Below the pieces are notes generated by a model. It did no database searches and was not told where the DNA came from. It worked only from the letters and a program-made list of their open reading frames with translations. From Spiribacter sp. 1M189 (GTDB lineage: Bacteria > Pseudomonadota > Gammaproteobacteria > Nitrococcales > Nitrococcaceae): a stretch of 64,000 nucleotides of DNA. A program made the position numbers and the translations under genes. Shown here piece by piece: positions 1-9,819 of this stretch (its first letter is position 1; each line of letters opens with the position of its first letter). The DNA lies in assembly GCF_040838345.1 (NCBI RefSeq), contig NZ_JBAKFF010000001.1:1674001-1738000 (forward strand), in the 5' to 3' direction.

Positions 1-1347
1 GAGGTCAAGGAAATCACGGTTCCCGACATCGGCGATTTCGATGCCGTGGACGTCATCGAGGTACTGGTCGGACCGGGCGACAGCGTGTCGGCTGAGGACT
101 CGCTCATCACGCTGGAGAGCGACAAGGCCACCATGGAGGTCCCCTCACCCGTCGACGGGACGGTGAAGGAGATGCTCATCCAGGTGGGCGACAAGGTCGC
201 TGAAGGGACGCCGGTGGCTCGGGTCGAGGTGGCGGACAGCGCCGGTGATGAAGCCCCCGCGAGCACCGGGGATAGCGAGCCGGCGGCGGATACCGGGACT
301 GAATCGACCGCCGAAACCCCGGCCGAGGAGTCAGCACCGCCCGCCGCCGAACCCGAACCGCCGACACCGGCGGCAAGCCCGGCAGAGCCAGCGGCCGCAC
401 CGGCGGACAGACCCCTGAGCGCGGACACACAGCGACTGGCCCATGCGGGACCATCGGTGCGGCGCTTCGCCCGCGAGCTGAGTGTCCCGCTGGACCAGGT
501 CTCCGGGAGCGGCCCCAAGGGGCGCATCACTCGCGAGGACGTCCAGGCGTTCGTGAAATCCGTTATGGAGGGCGGCGCCGCCGCTGCCCCGGCCGCCGCA
601 ACCGGTGGGACCGGCATTCCACCCATCCCCGAGGTCGACTTCAGCAAGTTCGGCGAGGTCGAAGAAGTCGATCTGCCGCGTATCAAGAAGCTCTCGGGCC
701 CGCATCTGCATCGCAGCTGGCTGAACGTGCCCCATGTCACCCAGTTCGACGAGGCCGACATCACCGAACTGGAAGCCTTTCGCAAAGCTGAGAAGGCGGC
801 AGCGGAGAAGGCCGGGGTCAAGCTCACCCCGCTGGCGTTCCTGGTCAAGGCATCGGCACGGGCGCTGGTCGAGTTTCCGGACTTCAACAGCTCACTGCGC
901 AGCGACGGTGCGGCGCTGATCCGCAAGCACTACATCAACATCGGCGTTGCCGTGGATACACCTCAGGGACTGGTCGTACCGGTCATCCGGGATGCCGACC
1001 GCAAGGGGATTTACGACATTGCCGGCGATCTGGCCGAGCTGTCCGGCAAGGCCCGCGACAGGAAACTGGGGCCGGCGGACATGCAGGGAGGCACATTCAG
1101 CATCTCGAGTCTGGGGGGCATCGGTGGGACGGCATTCACGCCCATCGTCAACGCGCCGGAGGTGGCCATCCTCGGCGTCTCCAAATCGGACATGAAGCCG
1201 GTCTGGAATGGCAGTGAATTTACGCCTCGACTGATGCTGCCCCTGAGCCTTTCCTATGACCACCGGGTAATCGACGGCGCGGCGGCGGCACGCTTCACCA
1301 GCTATCTGGCCGGCGTGCTCGGCGATCTTCGCCGGCTCATCCTATAA
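1..1347 (+). CDS. aceF: Dihydrolipoamide acetyltransferase, E2 of pyruvate dehydrogenase (5' end outside window)
   Basis: E2 core of the pyruvate dehydrogenase complex; it moves the acetyl group from lipoyl-lysine to CoA. The reading frame is open from base 1, so the true start lies upstream; 448 residues are visible. The order is an N-terminal lipoyl domain (lipoyl-lysine in [11 protein letters not shown], visible residue 42), a long Ala/Pro/Glu-rich linker, a peripheral-subunit binding domain ([12 protein letters not shown]...GRITREDV) and a catalytic domain ending in the DHRVIDG signature. Only one lipoyl domain is visible here; more could lie upstream. The E3 gene follows after 20 nt, so aceE is probably just upstream. 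The linker is strongly acidic, which would suit a halophile. Confidence 0.93.
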   Translation, partial: EVKEITVPDIGDFDAVDVIEVLVGPGDSVSAEDSLITLESDKATMEVPSPVDGTVKEMLIQVGDKVAEGTPVARVEVADSAGDEAPASTGDSEPAADTGTESTAETPAEESAPPAAEPEPPTPAASPAEPAAAPADRPLSADTQRLAHAGPSVRRFARELSVPLDQVSGSGPKGRITREDVQAFVKSVMEGGAAAAPAAATGGTGIPPIPEVDFSKFGEVEEVDLPRIKKLSGPHLHRSWLNVPHVTQFDEADITELEAFRKAEKAAAEKAGVKLTPLAFLVKASARALVEFPDFNSSLRSDGAALIRKHYINIGVAVDTPQGLVVPVIRDADRKGIYDIAGDLAELSGKARDRKLGPADMQGGTFSISSLGGIGGTAFTPIVNAPEVAILGVSKSDMKPVWNGSEFTPRLMLPLSLSYDHRVIDGAAAARFTSYLAGVLGDLRRLIL

Positions 1348-1367
1348 CGCTCAAAGGACCGCGATTC

Positions 1368-3161
1368 ATGTCACAAGCCAAGGAAGTCCGGGTCCCGGAT
1401 ATCGGCGATTTCGACGCCGTCGAAATCATCGAGGTGCTGGTCTCCCCGGGGGATACGGTCGAGGCAGAAAATTCGCTGATCACCCTGGAGAGCGACAAGG
1501 CCACCATGGAGGTGCCCGCTCCGTTTGATGGTCAAATCGAATCACTGTCGGTGAGCGTCGGGGACAAGGTATCCGAGGGTGACGTCATCGCCATGGCAGT
1601 ACCCGCCGGAGGCGAAGCGGCGGACAGCGCCGAGGGCGCTGACGGGTCGGAAACCGACACGCCCGCCTCCGAGAGCCAGAGCGCAGTGGACGGTGGCGGC
1701 GGCACTCCCGCCCCGGCGCCGGCCCCCGCCAACAGCGAAGCACCGGCAGATGCCGACTGCGACGTGCTGGTCATTGGTGCAGGCCCCGGCGGCTACAGCG
1801 CGGCCTTCCGAGCCGCCGATCTGGGGCTGAAAACCATTATGGTGGAGCGCTATCCCAGCCTTGGTGGCGTCTGTCTCAACGTCGGCTGCATTCCGTCCAA
1901 GGCCCTTCTGCATGCCGCCAAGGTGATTGATGATGCCGAGTTCTTCGCCGATAACGGCATCGAATTCGGCAAGCCGAAAATCGACCTGAAAAAGCTCGAG
2001 GCCTGGAAATCCAGCGTGGTCGGCAAACTCACCGGCGGCCTGGAGGGGCTGGCCAAGCAGCGCAAGGTGGAGGTCGTCACCGGCCCGGCACATTTCGTGG
2101 ACGATCACCACGTCAAGGTGGAGACCGCCGACGGCGAACGGCCGATCAGCTTCCGCAACGTGATCATCGCCGCCGGGTCCCGGCCGATCGCCCCGCCGGG
2201 GTTCGACCTCGACCACCCGCGGGTGATGGACTCCACCGACGCCCTCAAGCTCGAGGAAGTGCCGAAGCGCATGCTGGTCGTCGGTGGCGGCATCATCGGA
2301 CTGGAGATGGCCTCGGTCTATCATGCGCTCGGCAGCGAGATCACCGTCGTCGAACTGGCCGACCGTCTCATGACCGGTGCCGATCCGGATATCGTCAAGC
2401 CATTCCGGAAGATCATCGACAAGCGCTATGCCAATATCTTCCTGAAAACCCGGGTGAGCGCCCTGGCGCCTGATGAATCCGGGGTCACGGTTCACTTCGA
2501 GGGCGGCAAGGCACCGGCCGAGGACCGCTTCGACCGGGTGCTCGTGTCCGTCGGCCGGCGACCCAACACCGACCTGCTCAACCTCGAAGCCACCGGTGTG
2601 CGGCTACTCGACAACGGCTGCATCGCCGCCGACGAGCAGATGCGCTCCAGTGTGTCGCATATCTTCGCCATCGGCGATCTGATCGGCCAGCCCATGCTCG
2701 CCCACAAGGCCGTCCACGAGGGCAAGGTCGCCGCGGAAGTGGCCGCCGGCGAGAAGAGCGCCTTTGACGCCCGCGTCATCCCATCGGTGGCTTACACCGA
2801 CCCGGAAGTGGCCTGGGTAGGCGTTACCCAGGAGCAGGCGAAGGCCGAGGGCCTGGATGTGGAGGTCGGCAGCTTCCCTTGGGCGGCCAACGGCCGATCC
2901 CTTTCACTGGGCCGTGACGAGGGCATTACCAAGCTCATTTTCGAGAAGGGCACCGAGCGCATTGTTGGAGCTGGCATCGTCGGCCCCAACGCCGGCGACC
3001 TGATCGCCGAGGCGGGCCTGGCCATCGAAATGGGCGCGGATATGCACGATATCGGGCTGACGATTCATCCCCATCCCACGCTCTCGGAGACAGTGGGCAT
3101 GGCGGCCGAGGCGGCTGCCGGGACACTGACGGATCTCTACATACCCAAGAAGAAACGCTGA
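1368..3161 (+). CDS. lpdA: Dihydrolipoamide dehydrogenase (E3) with N-terminal lipoyl domain
   Basis: Flavoprotein that reoxidises dihydrolipoamide with NAD+ in 2-oxoacid dehydrogenase complexes. At 597 residues it is about 120 longer than a classical E3 because it carries its own lipoyl domain (lysine K44 in [11 protein letters not shown]) and an Ala/Pro linker. The E3 part starts with the FAD motif [12 protein letters not shown], has the redox disulphide C169/C174 in [13 protein letters not shown], and ends with the catalytic pair H569/E574 in [11 protein letters not shown] with AAAGGA upstream. It lies 20 nt after the E2 gene. The lipoyl domain is nearly identical to that of the E2, pointing to duplication. 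Confidence 0.96.
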   Translation: MSQAKEVRVPDIGDFDAVEIIEVLVSPGDTVEAENSLITLESDKATMEVPAPFDGQIESLSVSVGDKVSEGDVIAMAVPAGGEAADSAEGADGSETDTPASESQSAVDGGGGTPAPAPAPANSEAPADADCDVLVIGAGPGGYSAAFRAADLGLKTIMVERYPSLGGVCLNVGCIPSKALLHAAKVIDDAEFFADNGIEFGKPKIDLKKLEAWKSSVVGKLTGGLEGLAKQRKVEVVTGPAHFVDDHHVKVETADGERPISFRNVIIAAGSRPIAPPGFDLDHPRVMDSTDALKLEEVPKRMLVVGGGIIGLEMASVYHALGSEITVVELADRLMTGADPDIVKPFRKIIDKRYANIFLKTRVSALAPDESGVTVHFEGGKAPAEDRFDRVLVSVGRRPNTDLLNLEATGVRLLDNGCIAADEQMRSSVSHIFAIGDLIGQPMLAHKAVHEGKVAAEVAAGEKSAFDARVIPSVAYTDPEVAWVGVTQEQAKAEGLDVEVGSFPWAANGRSLSLGRDEGITKLIFEKGTERIVGAGIVGPNAGDLIAEAGLAIEMGADMHDIGLTIHPHPTLSETVGMAAEAAAGTLTDLYIPKKKR

Positions 3162-3167
3162 CCATCC

Positions 3168-4181
3168 ATGAATCGAACCGCCACCGTCGTTGCCACGGGG
3201 CGCTACCTCCCGGAGCGCCTGGTGACCAACGACGAGCTGCGGTCGATCTTTGCCACCTCTGGCCGTGCCGAGATCATCGATGGCTTCGAAGCCCGCTCGG
3301 GTATCCTGCAGCGGTACCGTGCCGACCCCGGTCAGGCGACTTCCGACCTGGCCGTGGAGGCTGCCCGACAGGCCATGAGGCGGGCCGAGTGCCGGCCCGC
3401 CGACCTTGACCTGATCATTCTCGGCACCGACACACCCGATCACATCACCCCGGCCACGAGCGTCATCGTCCAGGCCAAACTCGGCGCTCTCAACGCCGGG
3501 ACTTTCGATATCGGCTGCGCCTGCGCCTCGTTCCCGACCGCGCTCGCCACAGCGGCCGGCCTGGTGGCCGTCAACCCGGATATCCGGCGGGTGCTGGTGA
3601 TCGGCGCTTATCTCATGCAGCGGCTGGCCGATCCCGATGACCCGATGTGTTTTTTCTACGGGGACGGCGCCGGGGCCGCCATCATCGAGCCCACTGAAGG
3701 ACCCGGGCTGCTGGCCAGCGCTTTTCTCGCCGATGGCCGCTACGCCAACCACTGGAGCATCGCCGCCGGCGGAACGGCGGAACCGGCGAGTCACGCGGCG
3801 ATCGACGCGGGGCGTACCCGCGTTCGGCTCACGCGACGCTATCCACCGGAGATCAACGAAGACGGATGGCCCCGACTGCTGGGCCGACTGGCCGCGCAGG
3901 GCGGGTTCACCATGGACGCAGTGGATATGGCCGTTTTTACCCAGGTCAACGCCGAGAGCATCAACAAGGTCTGCGACCGAGTGAACCTGGCCCGCGATCG
4001 CGCGCCAAAACTCATGGATCGTTACGGATACACCGGTTCCGCCTGTGTTCCAATTGCACTTGACCATATGATCGAACATGGCCTTGCTGGCCCGGGCGAT
4101 CTGATCACCCTGCTCGGCTCCGGCGTGGGCTATAACATGGCAGGCGTAGCGCTGAGACTGGAGGAGAATCTGCCCGCATGA
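3168..4181 (+). CDS. FabH-like 3-oxoacyl-ACP synthase III family protein with altered active site
   Basis: Thiolase-fold protein of 337 residues, aligning by eye along its whole length with FabH (KAS III), which condenses acyl-CoA with malonyl-ACP. The nucleophile is present: C119 in GCACASF aligns with E. coli C112. The other two catalytic residues are not: the HQAN motif reads TQVN, and the GNTSAASVP segment reads GYTGSACVP, so His is Thr and Asn is Tyr. It starts 6 nt after lpdA and overlaps the next gene by ATGA, so it is probably co-transcribed with pyruvate dehydrogenase. True FabH activity is doubtful; it may be a specialised acyl-transfer or condensing enzyme. Substrate unknown. Confidence 0.8.
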   Translation: MNRTATVVATGRYLPERLVTNDELRSIFATSGRAEIIDGFEARSGILQRYRADPGQATSDLAVEAARQAMRRAECRPADLDLIILGTDTPDHITPATSVIVQAKLGALNAGTFDIGCACASFPTALATAAGLVAVNPDIRRVLVIGAYLMQRLADPDDPMCFFYGDGAGAAIIEPTEGPGLLASAFLADGRYANHWSIAAGGTAEPASHAAIDAGRTRVRLTRRYPPEINEDGWPRLLGRLAAQGGFTMDAVDMAVFTQVNAESINKVCDRVNLARDRAPKLMDRYGYTGSACVPIALDHMIEHGLAGPGDLITLLGSGVGYNMAGVALRLEENLPA

Positions 4182-7100
4182 CGGATGATGCCGCGACCCT
4201 GCGCCAACAACAGCTTGCAGGACTGGCGGCCCATGCCGCCCGCCGCTGGGACACCGCCGAACGGATCCTGATCGAGGATTTCCTGCATCACTACCACGGC
4301 GGCATGGCGACGGAGGATCTGTCCCATCGCGGCATCCCCACGCTTTACGGGGCGGCCGTGTCGCATTGGCGTCTCGGCGCCAGGCGACAGCCGGGCCACA
4401 CGGCGCTTGCCATCTACAACCCTGATCCCGAGCAGAACGGCTGGGAATCCACCCACACCGTCATTCAGATCGTCACCGATGACCGGCCATTCCTGGTGGA
4501 CTCCCTGTCCATGGCCATCAATGAACAGGGTCTTATGATCCACCTGATCGTTCATCCGGTGCTGGAGATTGCGCGCGACGCCAAGGGACAGGCGACCTCG
4601 GTGGGGGAGAGCTCAGCGAGCGACGGAGAGCCGGAGGCCTGGATCCATATCGAGGTCGACCGCCAGGCCGAGCGTCAGCAGCTACAGGCGCTGGAAACGG
4701 CGATCCGCTCCGCCCTTGAGGATGTCGACGTGGCGGTGGGCGACTGGCAGGCCATGCGTCAGCAGGCACAGCGCGCCCGGGCGGCACTCAAGCGCCGCGG
4801 CCCCGACAGTACCGATGATTACCTCGATGAAGTGGACAATTTCCTCGCCTGGATCCTCGATGACGACTTCACGTTTCTCGGTTATCGGCGCTACGACCTG
4901 CGCCGAACGCGGGATGGCGTGCAGCTCCGGGCCGTCAGGAACTCCGGGCTCGGCCTCCTGCGCGATGGTCATGATGCCGGGCGATTGTCGCAGAGTTTCG
5001 AGGCCCTGCCTCAAGCGCTGCGCGAGCAGGCCGCGGACCCCGACCCGCTCATCCTCACCAAATCCAGCCATCGCGCCACCGTGCACCGCCATGGCTACAT
5101 GGATACCATCGGCATCAAACGCTTCAACGCCGATGGCGAGGTCATTGGCGAACACCGCTTTCTAGGCCTTTATACCTCCTCTGCCTATAGCCGCAATCCG
5201 CGAAACATCCCTCTGTTGCGGCGCAAGCTGGACGCGGTACTCAACCGGGCTGGCCTGAGAAGCAACAGCCATGCGGGCAAGGCGCTGGTTCATATCCTCG
5301 AGACCTATCCGCGGGACGAGCTCTTCCAGATCGACGTCGATAAGCTCTATGAGACAGCCAGCGGCATACTGCAGCTGCAGGAGCGCCAGCGTGTGAGGCT
5401 CTTCCTGCGTCATGACCGCTTCGGGCGTTTTGTCTCCTGCCTGGTCTACGCCCCCCGCGAGCGCTATGACACCGCGGTGCGCCAGCGCATGCAGAAAATC
5501 CTCATGGAGGCTTTCGATGGCGCGCATTCAGAATTCACGGTACAGCTGTCGGAAGCCGTTCTGGCGCGCATCCACTTCATCATCCATTTCAGTAGCGCTA
5601 CGGCCCGGGACGTCGATGCTGACGCTCTGGAGGCACGACTGGCCGCCACCACACGGTCCTGGTCCGACGATCTGGCACAGGCACTGCTGGATCACTGCGG
5701 CGAAGCGCGCGGAACCCGACTTCACCATCGTTACGGCGAGGCGTTCAGTGCAGCCTATCGAGAGGATACCGGCGCACGAACCGCGGCCCAGGATATCGAA
5801 CGTCTCGAAACCCTGAGCGATAATGAGGGCCTCGTCATCAGCCTCTACCGGCCCCTCGAGGCCCCCGCCAGCGTCCTGCGCCTCAAGCTCTATCAGGCCG
5901 GCGAGCCCATCAGCCTGTCCGATGTACTGCCGGTTCTTGAACATATGGGCGTCCGCGTCATCGACGAGCGCCCCTACGGCATTCGTCCGCTGCAGACGGA
6001 ACGATGCTGGATCCATGACTTCGGGCTGAGTCATGATCCCGGCCTGGAACTCGACACGGGAATGCTGCGGGATGCATTCCAGAGCGGATTCGCGGCGATC
6101 TGGCGCCACCAGGCCGATGATGACGGCTTCAACCGCCTGATCCTGCTCGCCGGGCTGGGCTGGCGCGACATCGTTATCCTCCGGGCTTATGCGCAGTACC
6201 TGCGGCAGGCGGGCACCGCCTACAGTCAGCCCTATGTGGAAGCCACGCTCGCTGCCCATCCCGCGGTGGCCGCCCGACTTGTCCGGCTTTTCCATGCCCG
6301 CTTCTGCCCCGATACCGCTGAAGCGGAGCAGGCAGAACGCCTGGCCGCGGATATCAACGAACGGCTGGAGTCCGTCGCGAGCCTCGACGAGGATCGCATT
6401 CTGCGGCGCATGCTGGCGGCGATCCTGGCCACGGTCCGCACCAATTTCTTCCGCACGGACCCGCAAGGTCGGCACCGCGACAACCTGGCCTTCAAGCTAC
6501 AACCCGAGGCGATTCCAGGCGTCCCCAAGCCGATACCGGCCTTCGAGATCTTCGTCAGTTCACCGCGGGTTGAAGGCGTCCACCTGCGCGGAGGGAAAGT
6601 GGCCCGTGGCGGACTTCGCTGGTCGGAGCGCCCCGAGGACTATCGCACCGAGATCCTGGGCCTGATGAAAGCCCAGATGGTGAAGAACGCCCTGATCGTT
6701 CCGGTCGGCGCGAAGGGGGGCTTTGTCTGCAAGCAACTCCCCCGGGAACGCAGTGCCCGCCAGAAGGAGGTCCTCGCATGTTACCGGCTGTTCATTCGTA
6801 GCCTGCTGGATGTCACCGACAACATCGTTGATGGCCGGGTGCAGCCGCCAGCGGAGGTAATCCGGCATGACGACGACGATCCGTACCTGGTGGTGGCGGC
6901 GGACAAAGGAACGGCCAGCTTTTCGGACGAAGCCAATGCGATTGCCGAGGAGTACGGCTTCTGGCTTCATGACGCCTTTGCCTCTGGTGGCTCGACCGGG
7001 TACGACCATAAGAAAATGGGGATCACCGCCCGGGGCGCATGGGTCGCCGTGCAGCAGCATTTCCGCGAACTGGGGCGCAATATCCAGACCGAGCCCTTCA

Positions 7101-9010
7101 GTGCCGTCGGCATCGGTGACATGTCCGGAGACGTATTCGGCAACGGCATGCTCCAGTCCGGCACCACCCGGCTGATCGCGGCGTTCGACCACCGGCACAT
7201 CTTCATTGACCCTGATCCTGATCCGGCGGGCAGCTTTGCCGAGCGTGAGCGACTGTTCGCCCTGTCGCGATCGAGCTGGGCCGACTATGACGAGTCCCGA
7301 CTCTCCGAGGGTGGCGGCATCTGGCCTCGCAGCGCCAAATCCATCCATCTGGCGGTCCCGGCGCGCCGGGTACTGGGCATTGATGCCGAACGACTGACAC
7401 CAAACGAGCTGATCGCCGCCATCCTGCGGGCCCCGGTCGACCTGCTCTGGAACGGCGGCATCGGGACCTACATCAAGGCGGCCTCCGAGAGCCATGCCGA
7501 AGTGGGCGACAAGGGCAACGACCCGGTGCGGGTTGATGCCGAGGACCTGCGCTGCCGAGTGATCGGCGAGGGCGGCAACCTCGGCGTCACTCCCCTGGGA
7601 AGGGTCGCCTTCGCACTGGCAGGCGGGCGCATCAACAACGATGCCATCGACAACTCCGGTGGCGTGGACTGCTCCGACCACGAGGTCAACATCAAGGTCC
7701 TGATGAACGGCGTCGTCGACGATGGCGATCTCACCATGAAACAGCGTAACAGGCTGCTTGAGGAAATGACCGATGCCGTGGGCGCGCACGTCCTGGCCAA
7801 TAACTACCGCCAGACCCAGGCCTTGAGTCTGATGCTCGACCGCGCCCCGGGCAGACTGCCCGAACAGGGCCGCTGCATGCGCTTACTGGAGCGGGAGGGT
7901 CGGCTCGACCGGGCGGTGGAGCAGCTGCCCGATGACGCGATGCTCGCCGAGCGCGAGCAGCAGGGCCGCGGCTTGACGCGACCGGAACTGGCCATCCTGC
8001 TTGCCTACAGCAAGATCCGCAGTTTCGAACAGCTCCTCGACTCGCCGCTGGTCGAGGGGGAAGAGAATCTCGACGAGCTGCTGGATTACTTCCCGAAGCC
8101 CCTGCAGGAGCGTTTTGCCGTGCGTATCGATGCGCATCCGCTACGCCGGGAGATTATCGCCACCAATCTGGCCAATCATGTTCTCAACCGCATGGGCGCG
8201 ACCTTCCTCATGCGGGTGACTGAAGCAACCGGGGCCGATCTCCCCGAGGCGGTCCGGGCCTACCTCGCCGCCCGCGATATCTACGGCCTGCGCAAGCTGT
8301 GGCGGGAAATCGACGACCTCGACAACCAGGTGGCCGCGGCCGAGCAGCAACGACTCCTCCATCGCATCTGCGACCTGCAGGAACGCGCCACCCGCTGGCT
8401 GCTTCGTCATCAGCCGGCCCTCAGCAGCACCGGCATCGCCGTTGAGCGGATGCACACGGCGATCCGCACCCTCGACGGGGCCTTGCCTGAGCTGCTTCCG
8501 GAGCCTGCGCTGAAACGCCTCGAGCGCGACCGCCAGCGTCATCTGGATGCCGGCATTCCCGGTGAACTGGCCGATCGCATGAGCCGTCTGCCGCGGCTCT
8601 ATCCGGCACTTGATATCAGTGCCGCAGCGGCGATGGCGGGTGCCGATCTATCGGAGACGGCACGCATTCATTTCCGGGCAGCGGATCAGCTTGGCCTGGG
8701 TGACCTGAACGAGGCCATCGCCGGCTTCAGTCCCGACAGCGACTGGCAAGCGAGGTACCGAATTGGCCTGATGGAGTCACTGCACCGGGAACATCGTCGG
8801 CTGACGGAGGCCATCCTCTGCAGCACGGCCGCTAATGACGCCGATACCCGGGTGACCGACTGGCTGGCCACCCGGGGCAATCGTATCGATTATCTGCGTG
8901 AGACCATCGAACAGGTCACTGGCGCGGCGCAGGCCGATCCTGCCATGCTAGGTGTGGCAATGCAGGAACTCCGCCACGTCGCCGCCAACCCGCAGGAGCA
9001 GAAGGCATGA
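4178..9010 (+). CDS. gdhB: NAD-specific glutamate dehydrogenase, large (GDH2/180 kDa) class
   Basis: Oxidative deamination of glutamate to 2-oxoglutarate with NAD+, cytoplasmic. At 1610 residues it matches the very large GDH class. A long N-terminal region (about residues 1-700) with ACT-like regulatory character precedes the catalytic core. The core has GGLRWSERPEDYRTE, the PVGAKGGF lysine region (about residue 846), the ASGGSTGYDHKKMGIT segment and the dinucleotide-binding part VIGEGGNLGVTPLGR. A helical C-terminal region follows. ATGA overlap with the upstream gene and again with the downstream hydrolase indicates translational coupling. Linking acetyl-CoA formation with glutamate catabolism fits a cell using amino acids or osmolytes as carbon. 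Confidence 0.95.
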   Translation: MTDDAATLRQQQLAGLAAHAARRWDTAERILIEDFLHHYHGGMATEDLSHRGIPTLYGAAVSHWRLGARRQPGHTALAIYNPDPEQNGWESTHTVIQIVTDDRPFLVDSLSMAINEQGLMIHLIVHPVLEIARDAKGQATSVGESSASDGEPEAWIHIEVDRQAERQQLQALETAIRSALEDVDVAVGDWQAMRQQAQRARAALKRRGPDSTDDYLDEVDNFLAWILDDDFTFLGYRRYDLRRTRDGVQLRAVRNSGLGLLRDGHDAGRLSQSFEALPQALREQAADPDPLILTKSSHRATVHRHGYMDTIGIKRFNADGEVIGEHRFLGLYTSSAYSRNPRNIPLLRRKLDAVLNRAGLRSNSHAGKALVHILETYPRDELFQIDVDKLYETASGILQLQERQRVRLFLRHDRFGRFVSCLVYAPRERYDTAVRQRMQKILMEAFDGAHSEFTVQLSEAVLARIHFIIHFSSATARDVDADALEARLAATTRSWSDDLAQALLDHCGEARGTRLHHRYGEAFSAAYREDTGARTAAQDIERLETLSDNEGLVISLYRPLEAPASVLRLKLYQAGEPISLSDVLPVLEHMGVRVIDERPYGIRPLQTERCWIHDFGLSHDPGLELDTGMLRDAFQSGFAAIWRHQADDDGFNRLILLAGLGWRDIVILRAYAQYLRQAGTAYSQPYVEATLAAHPAVAARLVRLFHARFCPDTAEAEQAERLAADINERLESVASLDEDRILRRMLAAILATVRTNFFRTDPQGRHRDNLAFKLQPEAIPGVPKPIPAFEIFVSSPRVEGVHLRGGKVARGGLRWSERPEDYRTEILGLMKAQMVKNALIVPVGAKGGFVCKQLPRERSARQKEVLACYRLFIRSLLDVTDNIVDGRVQPPAEVIRHDDDDPYLVVAADKGTASFSDEANAIAEEYGFWLHDAFASGGSTGYDHKKMGITARGAWVAVQQHFRELGRNIQTEPFSAVGIGDMSGDVFGNGMLQSGTTRLIAAFDHRHIFIDPDPDPAGSFAERERLFALSRSSWADYDESRLSEGGGIWPRSAKSIHLAVPARRVLGIDAERLTPNELIAAILRAPVDLLWNGGIGTYIKAASESHAEVGDKGNDPVRVDAEDLRCRVIGEGGNLGVTPLGRVAFALAGGRINNDAIDNSGGVDCSDHEVNIKVLMNGVVDDGDLTMKQRNRLLEEMTDAVGAHVLANNYRQTQALSLMLDRAPGRLPEQGRCMRLLEREGRLDRAVEQLPDDAMLAEREQQGRGLTRPELAILLAYSKIRSFEQLLDSPLVEGEENLDELLDYFPKPLQERFAVRIDAHPLRREIIATNLANHVLNRMGATFLMRVTEATGADLPEAVRAYLAARDIYGLRKLWREIDDLDNQVAAAEQQRLLHRICDLQERATRWLLRHQPALSSTGIAVERMHTAIRTLDGALPELLPEPALKRLERDRQRHLDAGIPGELADRMSRLPRLYPALDISAAAAMAGADLSETARIHFRAADQLGLGDLNEAIAGFSPDSDWQARYRIGLMESLHREHRRLTEAILCSTAANDADTRVTDWLATRGNRIDYLRETIEQVTGAAQADPAMLGVAMQELRHVAANPQEQKA

Positions 9011-9801
9011 GCGAGACCGTCGAACTCGCCGGCCAGGCTTCAGGCACGGGGCCAGCACTGGTTATGCTGCATGGCCTCTATGGTTCGGGAAACAACTGGC
9101 GGGGTATCGCTCGCCAGTTCGAGAAAAGCCATCGGACGTTGCTGCCCGACTTGAGAAACCATGGCCACTCACCGACGCATCCGGACATGGACTATCGGCA
9201 GATGGCCGCCGATGTGCTGGCACTGCTTGACCGGGAGGGCATCGACCAGGCGAGCCTCGTCGGACACAGCATGGGCGGTAAGGTCGCCATGGCACTGGCG
9301 CTGACGGCGCCGCAGAGGGTGGAGCATTTACTGGTAGTGGACATTGCACCGATGGCATATGACCACTCCGCCGAGCACGGCCGCATCATCCAGGCCATGC
9401 GCGAGGTGAACCTCGGCGCCGTGCGCAGCCGCGAGGATGCCGATGCGGCTCTGTCCGAAACGATTCCGCATGCCGCGGTCCGGCAGTTCCTGCTCACCAA
9501 TCTTCAGCGTGAGGGCGGGCACTGGCAGTGGCGCATTCCGCTGGATATCCTCGCCGATCAGCTGCCGGTCATTCAGGGGTGGCCCACCGGGCTCGACACA
9601 TTCAGCGATGCACCTGTCGAGTTCATCCACGGCGAGGCCTCCGGTTATGTCGACGACCGCGGGCGCGCCGCCATCTCGAGGCACTTCCCTGACGCGACGG
9701 TCCTGTCCTACGCAGGCGTCGGCCACTGGGTCCATGCCGAGGACCCCAAGCGATTCAGTACCGATTTGCACACCTTCTTGAGCGATAACAATAACCCGTG
9801 A
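9007..9801 (+). CDS. Alpha/beta hydrolase (esterase, YbfF-like)
   Basis: Cytoplasmic alpha/beta-fold hydrolase of 264 residues. The oxyanion-region motif is LHGLYGSGNNW; the nucleophile elbow GHSMGG places the catalytic Ser at residue 88; a C-terminal GVGHWVHAEDP segment supplies the His. The overall pattern resembles the YbfF/ABHD11-type esterases, whose physiological substrate is unsettled. The start codon overlaps the glutamate dehydrogenase stop (ATGA). The malic enzyme gene follows 18 nt later, so it sits inside a central-carbon operon, but nothing in the sequence fixes its substrate. Confidence 0.85.
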   Translation: MSETVELAGQASGTGPALVMLHGLYGSGNNWRGIARQFEKSHRTLLPDLRNHGHSPTHPDMDYRQMAADVLALLDREGIDQASLVGHSMGGKVAMALALTAPQRVEHLLVVDIAPMAYDHSAEHGRIIQAMREVNLGAVRSREDADAALSETIPHAAVRQFLLTNLQREGGHWQWRIPLDILADQLPVIQGWPTGLDTFSDAPVEFIHGEASGYVDDRGRAAISRHFPDATVLSYAGVGHWVHAEDPKRFSTDLHTFLSDNNNP

Positions 9802-9819
9802 GCACCCCGAGGAAGAGCC

